From Nocardiopsis coralli (GTDB lineage: Bacteria; Actinomycetota; Actinomycetes; Streptosporangiales; Streptosporangiaceae): a DNA stretch of 64,000 bases. The notes below the pieces were generated by a model that was not told the DNA's origin, did not search any database, and saw only the letters and a program-made list of their open reading frames with translations. A program made the translations under genes and the position numbers. This document shows positions 50,494 to 59,983 of this stretch, in pieces. Positions within the stretch are counted from its first letter, which is position 1; each line of letters begins with the position of its first letter. The DNA is taken from NCBI RefSeq assembly GCF_014892575.1, contig NZ_JADBGI010000012.1:62001-126000 (forward strand), written 5' to 3'.

Positions 50494-52923
50494 TTGTCCC
50501 CGTCCAGCGAAGAACAGCGACCGCGCGAGCGCACCGCGACACCCGCGCCGAAGGCCGCCTCCACGAAGAAGAGCACCGCCGACAAGAAGCCGTCCGCGAC
50601 GGCGAAGAAGGCGCCCGCCCCGAAAAAGGCCGGCACCGCCAAGGGCGCGACCGCGAAGGGCGCTGCTGCCAAGGGCGCGGCCGCGAAGACCTCCGGCCCC
50701 GGGACGAAGGCGTCCGCCGCCCGCACCCGGCGCCCGTCCGGCCCCGCCGCCGAGCTCCTGGCCGAGATCGACCGTGTCGTCGACGGCCACCACCACGACC
50801 CGCACAGTGTGCTGGGCGTGCACACCGAGGGCCGCTCCACGGTCGTGCGGGCCCTGCGTCCGGGCGCCCTCGAGGTGCACGCGGTCCTCGGCGACGGCAC
50901 GCGGGTGGAACTGGCCCACCTGCACCGGGGGGTCTTCGCAGGCAAGGCCGCGAAGAAGGCCCTGGGCACGCCCGCCGACCTCCGGGTGGCGGCCCGCTAC
51001 GAGGAGGGCGGCGCCGAGCACGTGAGCGCAGACCCCTACGTCCTCGCCCCGTCCCTGGGCGAGCTCGACCTGCACCTCATCGGCGAGGGCAGGCACGAGG
51101 AGCTCTGGAACGCCCTGGGCGCGCACGTGGACACGCTCTCCACCAGCAAGGGCGAGACCGCGGGCACCGGGTTCTCGGTGTGGGCACCCGACGCGCGCGG
51201 GGTCCGGGTCGTCGGCGACTTCAACTACTGGAACGGCGTCGGCCACCCGATGCGCAGCCTCGGGTCGAGCGGCGTGTGGGAGCTGTTCGTCCCGGGCGTG
51301 GGCGCCGGCGACCTGTACAAGTTCCAGGTGCTGGGCGCGGACGGCCACTGGCAGGACAAGGCCGACCCGATGGCGCGCGCCACCCAGGTCCCGCCCGCGA
51401 CGGCGTCGGTGGTGGCCTCGTCCGAGTACGTGTGGGGCGACCAGGAGTGGATGGCCGACCGCAAGGGGGTCGAGCCGCACCGCGCCCCGATGAGCGTGTA
51501 CGAGGTGCACCTGGGGTCGTGGCGCCCCGGGCTCGGGTACGAGGAGCTGGCCGAGCAGCTGGTGGAGTACGTGACCGAGCACGGGTTCACCCACGTGGAG
51601 CTCCTGCCGGTGGCCGGGCACCCGTTCGACGGGTCGTGGGGGTACCAGGTCACGTCGTACTACGCGCCGACGCCGCGGTTCGGTTCGCCCGACGGGTTCC
51701 GGCACCTTGTGGACTCGCTGCACCGGGCGGGTGTCGGCGTGCTGCTGGACTGGGTTCCGGCGCACTTCCCGAAGGACGCCTGGGCGCTGGCGCGGTTCGA
51801 CGGCACGGCGCTGTACGAGCACCCGGACCCGCGGCGGGGCGAGCACCCCGACTGGGGCACGCTCATCTTCAACTACGGCCGTACCGAGGTGCGCAACTTC
51901 CTCATCGCCAACGCGCTGTACTGGCTGGAGGAGTTCCACATCGACGGGCTGCGGGTGGACGCGGTGGCGTCGATGATCTACCTCGACTACTCGCGCGACT
52001 CCGGGGGGTGGGAGCCCAACGCCTTCGGGGGGCGGGAGAACCTGGAGGCGATCGACTTCCTCAAGGAGCTCAACACCGCGGTGTACCGGCGCAACCCGAG
52101 CGCGGTGATGATCGCCGAGGAGTCCACGGCCTACACGGGTGTGACCACACCGGTCGACATGGGCGGGCTCGGTTTCGGGCTCAAGTGGAACATGGGGTGG
52201 ATGCACGACTCCCTGGAGTACGTGAAGAAGGAGCCCGTCCACCGCAAGTACCACCACAACGACATCACCTTCGCGATGGTGTACGCCTACAGCGAGAACT
52301 ACGTGCTGCCGCTGTCCCACGACGAGGTGGTGCACGGCAAGCAGTCGCTGATCAACAAGATGCCCGGGGACGAGTGGCAGCGGGCGGCGAACGTGCGTGC
52401 GCTGTTCGGCTTCATGTGGTCGCACCCGGGCAAGCAGCTGCTGTTCATGGGCGGGGAGATCGCCCAGGGCGAGGAGTGGTCGCACGAGGACGGTGTGCCG
52501 TGGTGGCTGCTCCAGTTCGACCACCACGCGGGGGCGCAGCGCCTGGTCAAGGCGCTCAACGACGCCTACCGCCCGCGTGAGGCGCTGTGGTCGCTGGACA
52601 CCGACCCGGCCGGGTTCACCTGGTTGGACGGCGGCGACCACGAGGGCAACACGCTCTCCTACCTGCGGTTCGGGGAGCAGGGCTCCGTGCTGGCGTGCGC
52701 GGTGAACTTCTCGCCGGTGCCGCGGGAGGACTGGCGCATCGGCCTGCCGCGCGGGGGCCGGTGGAGCTCGGTCCTCAACACCGACGACACCCGGTTCGGC
52801 GGTTCGGGGTACCCGGCGCCGGCGGCCGTGGAGGCCGAGGAGCAGGGTTGGCACGGGCAGCCGTTCTCCGCTCCGATCACGCTGCCGCCGCTGTCGGCGG
52901 TCTGGTTCGAGCCGCAGGACTGA
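50494..52923 (+). CDS. glgB: 1,4-alpha-glucan branching enzyme with Lys/Ala-rich N-terminal tail
   Basis: 809 residues from the TTG at 50494 (CGGAG upstream); a GTG at 50326 is in frame but implausible. Residues 20-80 form a histone-H1-like tail (ATAKKAPAPKKAGTAKGATA and similar). Two CBM48/N-terminal beta domains follow (SVLGVHTEGR; GTGFSVWAPDARGVRVVGDF), then the GH13_9 barrel with the nucleophile Asp in GLRVDAVASMIYLDY, the acid Glu in MIAEEST and SHDEVVHGK. It introduces alpha-1,6 branches into the GlgE product. The enzyme core is complete and normal; the tail is the unusual feature. Confidence 0.95.
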   Translation: MSPSSEEQRPRERTATPAPKAASTKKSTADKKPSATAKKAPAPKKAGTAKGATAKGAAAKGAAAKTSGPGTKASAARTRRPSGPAAELLAEIDRVVDGHHHDPHSVLGVHTEGRSTVVRALRPGALEVHAVLGDGTRVELAHLHRGVFAGKAAKKALGTPADLRVAARYEEGGAEHVSADPYVLAPSLGELDLHLIGEGRHEELWNALGAHVDTLSTSKGETAGTGFSVWAPDARGVRVVGDFNYWNGVGHPMRSLGSSGVWELFVPGVGAGDLYKFQVLGADGHWQDKADPMARATQVPPATASVVASSEYVWGDQEWMADRKGVEPHRAPMSVYEVHLGSWRPGLGYEELAEQLVEYVTEHGFTHVELLPVAGHPFDGSWGYQVTSYYAPTPRFGSPDGFRHLVDSLHRAGVGVLLDWVPAHFPKDAWALARFDGTALYEHPDPRRGEHPDWGTLIFNYGRTEVRNFLIANALYWLEEFHIDGLRVDAVASMIYLDYSRDSGGWEPNAFGGRENLEAIDFLKELNTAVYRRNPSAVMIAEESTAYTGVTTPVDMGGLGFGLKWNMGWMHDSLEYVKKEPVHRKYHHNDITFAMVYAYSENYVLPLSHDEVVHGKQSLINKMPGDEWQRAANVRALFGFMWSHPGKQLLFMGGEIAQGEEWSHEDGVPWWLLQFDHHAGAQRLVKALNDAYRPREALWSLDTDPAGFTWLDGGDHEGNTLSYLRFGEQGSVLACAVNFSPVPREDWRIGLPRGGRWSSVLNTDDTRFGGSGYPAPAAVEAEEQGWHGQPFSAPITLPPLSAVWFEPQD

Positions 52924-52973
52924 CACCGAGCATCGAAGCGCAGGTGAGGGGCCTCGGGGGTGCGGAACCCCCG

Positions 52974-52996
52974 GGCCCCGCCGTGTGTGCGGGGCC
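52974..52996 (+). terminator. Terminator of the glgE-glgB operon
   Basis: GGCCCCGC-CGTGTGT-GCGGGGCC is a perfect 8-bp stem; the adjacent CGGGGGT-GCGG-AACCCCCG at 52955-52973 adds a second stem (one unpaired base). They follow glgB by 31-73 bases. Confidence 0.6.
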
Positions 52997-53099
52997 GTGG
53001 CGTCGCGCACAGGGGGCCGTGAGCCGGTGGCAAGCGGTGCAACCGGGTCGTTACGCTACGGGGACTCGTGTCCCCGATCGTCCGGTTCCAGAAAGGTCC

Positions 53100-54590
53100 A
53101 TGTCTGCGCCCCGCTACCCCGCTGCCCTTCCCTCCCCTGCCCTGAAACAGGCCCGACCACGGTTGGAGGGGGTGGACCTGGCGCGGTGGGTCGCGGTCAC
53201 GGGCATGTTGATCGTGCACTTCAGTGTGCCGTTCGTCCCCGGTGACACCGTGACCGCCTGGCTCACCCACCAGGCGGCCTGGGGCCGTTCGACGATCCTG
53301 TTCACGTTCCTGGCCGGGGTGTCGCTGGCCATCATCGCCGGAGCCCGCGAACCGCACCGGGGACGGAAGGCGAACGTGACCGCCGGCCGTGTGGCCGTGC
53401 GGGGTCTGGTGCTGATGATCATCGGGTGGATCCTCACCGCGATCGTCTCCCCCACCGAGGCCGCGCTGACGGTCATCATCACCTACTACGGCCTGTACTT
53501 CCTCCTGGCGATCCCGTTCCTGCGCCTGAACGCGAAGTGGAGCGCGGCCGCCGCCGTCACCGCCGCGATCGTGGGGCCGCAGCTGCTGTACGCCCTGCGG
53601 CGCTCCAACGACGAGGGCGGCTGGTTCTACGAGTTCACACAGTCCTGGAACCAGGTCTCGCCGGGCCACATCTTCCTGGAACAGGGGCTGCTGGACCTGT
53701 CGGTCTACGGCTTCTACCCGGCCCTGAGCTACCTCGCGATCGTGCTCGCCGGTCTGGCCGTGGGGCGCCTGGACCTGCGCTCGCACACGGTCCGGATGGG
53801 GCTCGCCGCGCTGGGGCTGCTGCTGAACTCGGTCGCCTACCGGGCGTCCTGGCACGCGTGGGAGAGCTACCGGCTCGTCGACGAGATCGGCCCGCGCGAG
53901 GAGCACCAGGGCCCGGTGCCCACCGACGACGCCCGTTGGCTGCTCTCCAGCGCCTCGCACACCGCCACCACCCCCGAGATCGTCGGCGGGACCGGACTGG
54001 GCATGGCGGTGCTGGTGGGGTGCCTGTACCTGGCCGACCACCTGCCGCGCCTGCTGCGGCCGCTCATCGCCACGGGCACGATGGCGTTGACGGTGTACGT
54101 GGCGCACGCCCTGGTCATGGCGTGGCAGGCGAACATCGACCACACCTCGGGGGACCTGGCCCACTGGTTGAACGAGTACATGCCCGAGGTGTTCATCGTC
54201 GGGGCGATCGTGGTCGGGTTCGCTTGGCACAAGCTCGTGGGACGCGGGCCCGTGGAGGCGTGGGTGTCGACGGTGAGCAAGGCCGTGGTGCCCGGCGGCG
54301 GGGTGTCCCGGAAGGCCCGGAGCACCGCGGGCGGTGGTGACCCCGGTTCCGACGGGGGCGGTGACCCCGGGGGGCCCAGCGGCAGCGGGCCGGAGGGCCC
54401 GGGTGGCAGCGACGGCCCCGAAGGCGACGCCGCCGGCCCCGAGGCGGGTGGCCCCGACCCCACGGCCCCCGACGCCGGCAGCTGGGACCTCGAGCGACCG
54501 GGACCTGGTGAACGCCGCGACGGCGCGGACGAGAGGGCGGAGACCGAGCGGGAGCCCGAGCACTCCGGAACCGGCCCGCGCTGGACCTGA
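53100..54590 (+). CDS. Multi-pass membrane protein, HGSNAT/DUF418-like acyltransferase
   Basis: 496 residues from the ATG at 53100, with GAAAGG three bases upstream. About ten membrane helices span residues 25-385. The opening RLEGVDLARWVAVTGMLIVH resembles the heparan-alpha-glucosaminide N-acetyltransferase catalytic-domain and DUF418 group, which carry a conserved Asp-x-x-Arg and a His in the first helix. The later GTMALTVYVAHALVM is the matching C-terminal block. The last 95 residues are disordered, rich in Gly, Pro, Asp and Glu. It may move acyl groups across the membrane onto envelope glycans. Family assignment is moderate. Confidence 0.65.
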   Translation: MSAPRYPAALPSPALKQARPRLEGVDLARWVAVTGMLIVHFSVPFVPGDTVTAWLTHQAAWGRSTILFTFLAGVSLAIIAGAREPHRGRKANVTAGRVAVRGLVLMIIGWILTAIVSPTEAALTVIITYYGLYFLLAIPFLRLNAKWSAAAAVTAAIVGPQLLYALRRSNDEGGWFYEFTQSWNQVSPGHIFLEQGLLDLSVYGFYPALSYLAIVLAGLAVGRLDLRSHTVRMGLAALGLLLNSVAYRASWHAWESYRLVDEIGPREEHQGPVPTDDARWLLSSASHTATTPEIVGGTGLGMAVLVGCLYLADHLPRLLRPLIATGTMALTVYVAHALVMAWQANIDHTSGDLAHWLNEYMPEVFIVGAIVVGFAWHKLVGRGPVEAWVSTVSKAVVPGGGVSRKARSTAGGGDPGSDGGGDPGGPSGSGPEGPGGSDGPEGDAAGPEAGGPDPTAPDAGSWDLERPGPGERRDGADERAETEREPEHSGTGPRWT

Positions 54591-54628
54591 CGCGCCCTCG
54601 CGTTGAACAGGGATCGGACCCGGGCGGC

Positions 54629-54664
54629 TGTCACCCCGGTGACAACGCCGGGACCCATGTTGTC
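54629..54664. promoter_or_regulatory. Overlapping dyads before the acyl-AMP ligase gene
   Basis: TGTCACC-CC-GGTGACA (54629-54644) is a perfect 16-base palindrome. It overlaps GACAAC...GTTGTC (54641-54646 and 54659-54664). They lie 49-84 bases before the FAAL start and may be the operator of the lipid locus. The regulator is unknown. Confidence 0.45.
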
Positions 54665-54712
54665 TCTGCGGGGCGAAGCAAGTTCCGGGGCGGCGGGGTT
54701 AGTTTCCTCGAC

Positions 54713-56545
54713 ATGTCTGTCACCCCCGACGACCTCTGCCCCCTACCCCGACTGCTCGACCGGTGGGCCTCCGAGCGGCCGCACGGCATCGCCTACGGGT
54801 TCACCGACTTCACCGACGACACCCAGGGCTCGAACACCGCGCTGACCTGGGCCGAGACCGCGCGGCGTGTGGACCTGCTGGCCGCCCGTGTGGCCGCGGC
54901 GACGGCCCCCGGCGACCGGGTCGCCGTCCTGGCCCCACAGGGGTTGGAGTACGTCGTGGCGGTGCTGGCCGTCCTGCGCACCGAGGCGATCGCCGTCCCG
55001 CTCTTCGCCCCCGGACTGCCCGGCCACGGGGACCGGCTGGCGGCCACCGTGCGCGACTGCGCCCCCGCCGCCGTGCTCACCACGGCCGACGCCGAACCGT
55101 CCGTCCGCGCGTTCCTCGATCCCCCCTCCGACGGCACGGACGGCGCGCCGGTCGGTACTTCCGTGCACACGGTGATCGCGGTCGACGCTCAGCTCCCGGA
55201 GACACCCGCCGACGGGCCCTCGGTCCCCCGTCCACCCGGGGTCACACGTTCGCCCGGGGATCCCGCCTACCTCCAGTACACGTCGGGGTCCACCGGGTCC
55301 CCGTCCGGTGTGGTCATCACCCACGGCGCCCTGACCGCCAACGTCCGGCAGTTGTGGGCGGCGGCGGTCGGCCCGGAGGACCGGACCGTCACCACCGTGG
55401 GGTGGCTCCCGCTCTTCCACGACATGGGGCTGGTCCTCACCGTCGCCGTCCCACTGCTGACCGGAAGCCGCGCGGAGTTCATGGACCCGGCCGCCTTCGT
55501 GATGAACCCGGCCCGCTGGCTGCGGCTGCTGTCCCGGCACACCGACGTCTACAGCGCGGCACCGGACTTCGCCTACGAGCACTGCCTGCGCCGGGTGCGC
55601 GAACGGGCCCGGCAGGGGTTGGACCTCAGCGGGGTGCGCGCCCTGCTCAACGGGGCAGAGCCGATCCGTCCGCAGACCCTGGAACGCTTCGCCCGGGCCT
55701 TCGGTCCCCATGGCCTGGATCCGAACGCGATGACACCCGCCTACGGGCTGGCCGAGGCGACGGTCTACGTGAGCATGGACGCCGCCGACCGCGCGCCCGC
55801 CCTGCGCACCGTGGACCGCGCGGCCCTGGCCTCGGGGATCGCGATCGAACGCCCCGGAGGCGGGGAACACACGTCCACCCTGGTCTCGTGCGGCCGCCCC
55901 GTCGGTCAGGAGGTCGCGGTCGTCGACCCGGAACGGGCGACACGGCTGAGTGAAGGCACGGTCGGCGAGATCTGGGTGCGCGGCCCCAACGTCGCCACGG
56001 AGTACTGGGGATCACCCGCGCACGGGGCCGAACGCTTCGGGGCCCGTCTCGACGGCGGCCTCGGTTGGCTGCGCACCGGGGACCTCGGGGTCCTCCTCGG
56101 CGGGGAGATCCACGTGACCGGTCGGCTCAAGGACCTGATCATCGCCGACGGGCGCAACCACTATCCCCAGGACCTCGAGGCCACCGCCGCCGACGCCCAC
56201 CCCGCGGTCCGCCGGGGCCGGGTGGCCGCCTTCGCCGTGTCGGGAACCCACGGGGAGCAGGCGGTCGTAGTGGCCGAGACCGACGACGCCCTGCCCGCCG
56301 CCGAACACGGAGAGGTCTCCCGGGCGGTCCGCCGCTCCGTCTCCGCCGAACACGCCCTGGGCCTGCACGACGTCGTGCTCGTCGGGCGGGGAGGGGTGCG
56401 GCGCACCAGCAGCGGCAAGCTCGCCCGGAGCGCATGCCGCGAGGCCTACCTGGCGGACCGCGCGTCCGGATCCGCACCCGGTGGGGGCGCCCCGCGCGAA
56501 GGTGCGGGCGCCGGGCCGGGGGCCGCAGCGACCACACGCCCCTGA
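54713..56545 (+). CDS. Fatty acyl-AMP ligase (FadD32-like FAAL)
   Basis: 610 residues, ANL superfamily. The P-loop is YTSGSTGSPSGV (189-200), followed by WLPLFHDMGL (FAAL-typical), AYGLAEATVYVS, GRPVGQEVAVVDP and the FAAL hallmark DLIIADGRNHYPQDLE near 480-495; Lys in TSSGKLARSA is the adenylation Lys. FAALs make acyl-adenylates and pass the chain directly to an acyl carrier protein rather than to CoA. FadD32 does this for the N-terminal ACP of Pks13. A Pks13-like ACP-KS protein starts 6.5 kb downstream, making it the likely acceptor. Confidence 0.9.
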   Translation: MSVTPDDLCPLPRLLDRWASERPHGIAYGFTDFTDDTQGSNTALTWAETARRVDLLAARVAAATAPGDRVAVLAPQGLEYVVAVLAVLRTEAIAVPLFAPGLPGHGDRLAATVRDCAPAAVLTTADAEPSVRAFLDPPSDGTDGAPVGTSVHTVIAVDAQLPETPADGPSVPRPPGVTRSPGDPAYLQYTSGSTGSPSGVVITHGALTANVRQLWAAAVGPEDRTVTTVGWLPLFHDMGLVLTVAVPLLTGSRAEFMDPAAFVMNPARWLRLLSRHTDVYSAAPDFAYEHCLRRVRERARQGLDLSGVRALLNGAEPIRPQTLERFARAFGPHGLDPNAMTPAYGLAEATVYVSMDAADRAPALRTVDRAALASGIAIERPGGGEHTSTLVSCGRPVGQEVAVVDPERATRLSEGTVGEIWVRGPNVATEYWGSPAHGAERFGARLDGGLGWLRTGDLGVLLGGEIHVTGRLKDLIIADGRNHYPQDLEATAADAHPAVRRGRVAAFAVSGTHGEQAVVVAETDDALPAAEHGEVSRAVRRSVSAEHALGLHDVVLVGRGGVRRTSSGKLARSACREAYLADRASGSAPGGGAPREGAGAGPGAAATTRP

Positions 56546-56605
56546 CCCGGCCCCGGACGGCCGCCCCGGCACGGTCGTCCCCTCCTTCCACCCCGACGGA
56601 GCCCC

Positions 56606-58897
56606 ATGTTCGACGCGCTGGCACGCACGGTCTGCCGGCACCGTTGGGCCGTGCTGCTCACGGCGGTCCTGTTCACGGTGCTCTCCGCCGTGTGGGGGCG
56701 GGGTGTGTTCTCCGACCTCTCCGACGGGGGTTTCGAGGACCCCCGCTCGGAGTCCGCGTGGGCGTCGGACACCCTCGAGGCCGCCTTCTCCGAGGGCGAC
56801 GAACTGGTCGTCTCCCTGCGCGCCACCGTGATGACGGTCGACGACTTCGAGTACCGGCGTGCGGTCGGCCGCATGCTGGAGCGGTTGCCCGAGGGCGCGC
56901 TGACCGGGGTCACCGACTACTGGAACACCGGTGACGAGGCACTGGTGGGCGAGGACCGCCGGGACACCTACCTGCTGGTGTCACTGCGCTCCGGGGAACT
57001 GGCCGACGAGGCGGGGCACGAACGTGTGCGCGCGGCCCTGACCAGCCCCGACTTCTCCGTCGAACTGGGCGGCGAAGCGGTCGTCGCCCAGGAGACGGCC
57101 GAGCAGACCGAGTCCGACCTCGCCCGAGCGGAACTGATTGCGCTGCCCGCGCTGGCCGTGCTGCTGCTCGCGGTGTTCGGGAGCGTGCCGGCCGCGCTGT
57201 CGGCCCTGGTGCTGGGCGTGTTCGCGGTGCTGGGCTCCCTCACGCTGCTGCGCACGTTGGCGATGGTCACCGAGGTGTCGGTCTTCTCGGTCAACGTGAT
57301 CACCATGCTGGGCCTGGGCCTGGCGGTGGACCACTCACTGCTCGTCGTGGCCCGTTTCCGTGAGGAACTCGCCCGGTCGCCGCGCGGGGGTACGGCCGAG
57401 GCCGTGCGCACGACCCTGAGCACCGCCGGCCGCACGGTGGCCTTCTCCGGGACCACGGTGGCGGCGGCGCTGTGCGGACTCCTGCTGTTCCCGCAGATGT
57501 TCCTGCGGTCGGTGGGCCTGGGCGGGATCTGCGCGGTGCTCTTCACCATGGCCGGGGCGCTGGTCGTGCTCCCGGCCCTGTTGGCGGTGTTGGGCAGGCG
57601 GATCGAGGCGTTGAGCCTGCCGTGGCGGCCCCGGCTGATCGTGCCCCGGCACCGCAGGCCCCGTCCGGGTTTCTGGCGCCGGGTGGCCAGGGCGGTCAAC
57701 CGGCGGCCCGTCCTGGCGGCGTTGCTGGTCACTGCCGTGCTGGCGGCGCTCACCCTGCCCTTCGCCGGGGTGCGGTTCGGTTCCGTGGACCACCGGGCCC
57801 TGCCGGAGGACGCCGAGAGCCGCGCCGTCGCGGAGGAGGTGCAGGAGAGCGCTCTCGGCCACTCCGTCAACGCCCTCGACGTCGTGGTCACCGTGGTCGG
57901 CACCCCCGACCAGGAGGCGCTGGAGGACTACGCCGACCGGCTCGCGTCACTGCCGGACGCCACCGGGGCCGACCTCACCGGCTTCTCGCCCGAGCACGGG
58001 GTGGTGCGGCTCTCGGTGCTCCACGGCGCCGATCCGATGTCCGACACCGCCCGCGAGCTGGTCCACGCGGTCAGGGCCGAGCCCTCACCGCCCGGGGCCG
58101 CCGACGTGCTGGTGGGCGGGCCCACCGCCGAGCAGGTCGACGTCACCGACAGCCTGGCCGACCACCTCCCGCGCGCGCTCGCCCTCGTGCTCGCCACGAC
58201 CCTCGTGCTGCTCTTCGCCGCCTTCGGGTCGGTGCTCCTGCCCGTCAAGGCGGTGCTGGTGGCGGCGCTGTCGCTGGGCGCGTCCTTCGGCGTCATGGTG
58301 TGGGTCTTCCAGGACGGCCACCTCGCCCACCTCCTCGGTTTCACGCCCACGGGGACGACGGATCCGACCGTGCTCGTCCTCGTGCTCGTGGTGGCGTTCG
58401 GCCTGGCCACCGACTACGAGGTGTTCCTGCTCAGCCGGGTGCGCGCCGAGTGGGAAGCGGGACGCAGCGGCCCCGAGGCCGTCGCGGAGGGCATGCACCG
58501 GACCGGAGGGGTCATCACGGCCGCGGCCCTGCTCCTGTGCACCGTCCTGGTCGCCTTCTCCACGGCCGAGGTCGCCATCGTGAAGATGCTCGGCGTCGGC
58601 CTGCTCACCGCGATCGTGCTCGACGCGACGCTCGTCCGGATGCTGTTGGTCCCCGCGACCATGCGGTTGATGGGTTCGGCCAACTGGTGGCTGCCCCGTC
58701 CGCTGCGCGCTGTTCACGCGCGGATCGGCTTCGGCGAGGAGGAACCGTCGCACACCCCCGTCGTGTCCCCGCACCCCGCGGCGGACGCGCACACCCCCCG
58801 AACAACGGAAGGCACGAACCCATGGCATCCCCTCGCCCCTACGTCCCCCGACACCGCGCCTCTTCGAGGGTCCCCCGTCCCCGGCCGACCGCGCTGA
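56606..58897 (+). CDS. MMPL-family lipid exporter
   Basis: 763 residues with the RND/MMPL plan: helix 1, external domain, helices 2-6, second external domain (about 395-510), helices 7-12, and a short basic/Pro tail. The proton-relay region of the first half reads LGLAVDHSLLVVARFREEL and that of the second half FGLATDYEVFLLSRVRAEWE. The usual Asp-Tyr pair is thus Asp-His in the first and Asp-Tyr in the second. MmpL3 flips mycolyl lipids across the membrane beside the same kinds of genes. It sits 60 bases after the FAAL gene and overlaps the esterase gene by 76 bases. Confidence 0.92.
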   Translation: MFDALARTVCRHRWAVLLTAVLFTVLSAVWGRGVFSDLSDGGFEDPRSESAWASDTLEAAFSEGDELVVSLRATVMTVDDFEYRRAVGRMLERLPEGALTGVTDYWNTGDEALVGEDRRDTYLLVSLRSGELADEAGHERVRAALTSPDFSVELGGEAVVAQETAEQTESDLARAELIALPALAVLLLAVFGSVPAALSALVLGVFAVLGSLTLLRTLAMVTEVSVFSVNVITMLGLGLAVDHSLLVVARFREELARSPRGGTAEAVRTTLSTAGRTVAFSGTTVAAALCGLLLFPQMFLRSVGLGGICAVLFTMAGALVVLPALLAVLGRRIEALSLPWRPRLIVPRHRRPRPGFWRRVARAVNRRPVLAALLVTAVLAALTLPFAGVRFGSVDHRALPEDAESRAVAEEVQESALGHSVNALDVVVTVVGTPDQEALEDYADRLASLPDATGADLTGFSPEHGVVRLSVLHGADPMSDTARELVHAVRAEPSPPGAADVLVGGPTAEQVDVTDSLADHLPRALALVLATTLVLLFAAFGSVLLPVKAVLVAALSLGASFGVMVWVFQDGHLAHLLGFTPTGTTDPTVLVLVLVVAFGLATDYEVFLLSRVRAEWEAGRSGPEAVAEGMHRTGGVITAAALLLCTVLVAFSTAEVAIVKMLGVGLLTAIVLDATLVRMLLVPATMRLMGSANWWLPRPLRAVHARIGFGEEEPSHTPVVSPHPAADAHTPRTTEGTNPWHPLAPTSPDTAPLRGSPVPGRPR

Positions 58898-59862
58898 CCG
58901 CCCTCCTCCTCTCGCTCGTGCTCGGCCTCTCGGCGTCGGCGGCCGCACACGCCACCGCCGGGGACGAGGGCGCCCGGGTCGTCGAGGAGGAGCGGTTGGA
59001 CGAGCGCACCGTCGACCTGCACGTGGCGTCCCCGGCCATGGACGACACGCTGCCCGTGCGGGTGATGTTCCCTCCCGGGTACTCGGCGGAGGCCGAACGC
59101 ACCTGGCCCGTCCTGTACCTGCTGCACGGCGGCCGCGACGACTACACCTCCTGGACCCGCGAGACGGATGTCGCCGGTATCAGCGCCGGCAGCGACGCCA
59201 TCGTCGTCATGCCCGAGGGCGGACGGGCCGGGAACTACGCCGACTGGCACAACCACGGCCGCGGCGGCGGCCCGGCCTGGGAGACCTTCCACACCGAGGA
59301 GTTGTGGCACCTCCTGCAGACCGAGTACGGGGCGGGTGACCGGCGCGCGGTGGCAGGGCTGTCCTCGGGCGGTCTGGGGGCCCTCAACTACGCGGCGCGC
59401 AACCCCGATGAGTTCTCGGCCGCGGCCTCCTTCAGCGGGCTGCTGTCGCCGCGTGCACCGGGCGTGCGCCAGCTGCTGCTGTCGATCATGCGCTCTGAGG
59501 GGCTCGACCCCTACGCCCTGTGGGGTTTCCCGGGCGCGGACGAGGAGCGGTGGATCGCCCACGACCCGCTCTCCAACGCCGAGGCGCTGCGCGGCACCGA
59601 GCTGTACCTGTCCAGCGGTCTGACCGGCCTGCCCGGCGAGCTCGACGAACCCGGCGGCGACTGGGACCCCCTGAACATCGGGGAGGCGCTGTCCGGCAAG
59701 GCCCTGCGTGCGATGGAGGAGGAGCTCGACCGCAACGGCGTGCCCGCGACCGTCAACCTCTACCGCGACGGCACCCACTCCTGGCCGTACTGGGAGCGCG
59801 AACTGAGCAGCGCGTGGCCGATGTTGATGGGATCGATCGGGGCGCGGACTGTGCCGAAGTGA
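58822..59862 (+). CDS. Secreted Ag85/esterase-D-like acyltransferase or esterase
   Basis: 346 residues from the ATG at 58822, inside the MMPL gene 3' end; GGAAGG is upstream. A basic n-region and hydrophobic stretch (TALTALLLSLVLGLSASAAA) form a signal peptide. The alpha/beta-hydrolase core has WPVLYLLHGGRDDYTSW (oxyanion loop), nucleophile Ser in AGLSSGGLGAL and His in DGTHSWPYWERELSS, as in the antigen 85 mycolyltransferases and related esterases. Product transfer of an exported acyl chain outside the membrane would fit the context. Plain esterase activity is equally possible. Confidence 0.85.
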   Translation: MASPRPYVPRHRASSRVPRPRPTALTALLLSLVLGLSASAAAHATAGDEGARVVEEERLDERTVDLHVASPAMDDTLPVRVMFPPGYSAEAERTWPVLYLLHGGRDDYTSWTRETDVAGISAGSDAIVVMPEGGRAGNYADWHNHGRGGGPAWETFHTEELWHLLQTEYGAGDRRAVAGLSSGGLGALNYAARNPDEFSAAASFSGLLSPRAPGVRQLLLSIMRSEGLDPYALWGFPGADEERWIAHDPLSNAEALRGTELYLSSGLTGLPGELDEPGGDWDPLNIGEALSGKALRAMEEELDRNGVPATVNLYRDGTHSWPYWERELSSAWPMLMGSIGARTVPK

Positions 59863-59983
59863 GCCCAACCGCTCGGAAGTCGAGCACCGGACACGATAGT
59901 GGCGTGAACCGCGCCCGCTGCATCCTCGGGGTGTCGCACCGTACTCGCGGTGTGATCCCCCGAGGAAGCAGGAGTGACCCCCC

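Noticed and set aside
50332-53010. 892-residue minus-strand open frame opposite glgB
   Set aside because: The glgB frame has all catalytic motifs; the antisense frame is Arg/His/Val-rich with no domain.
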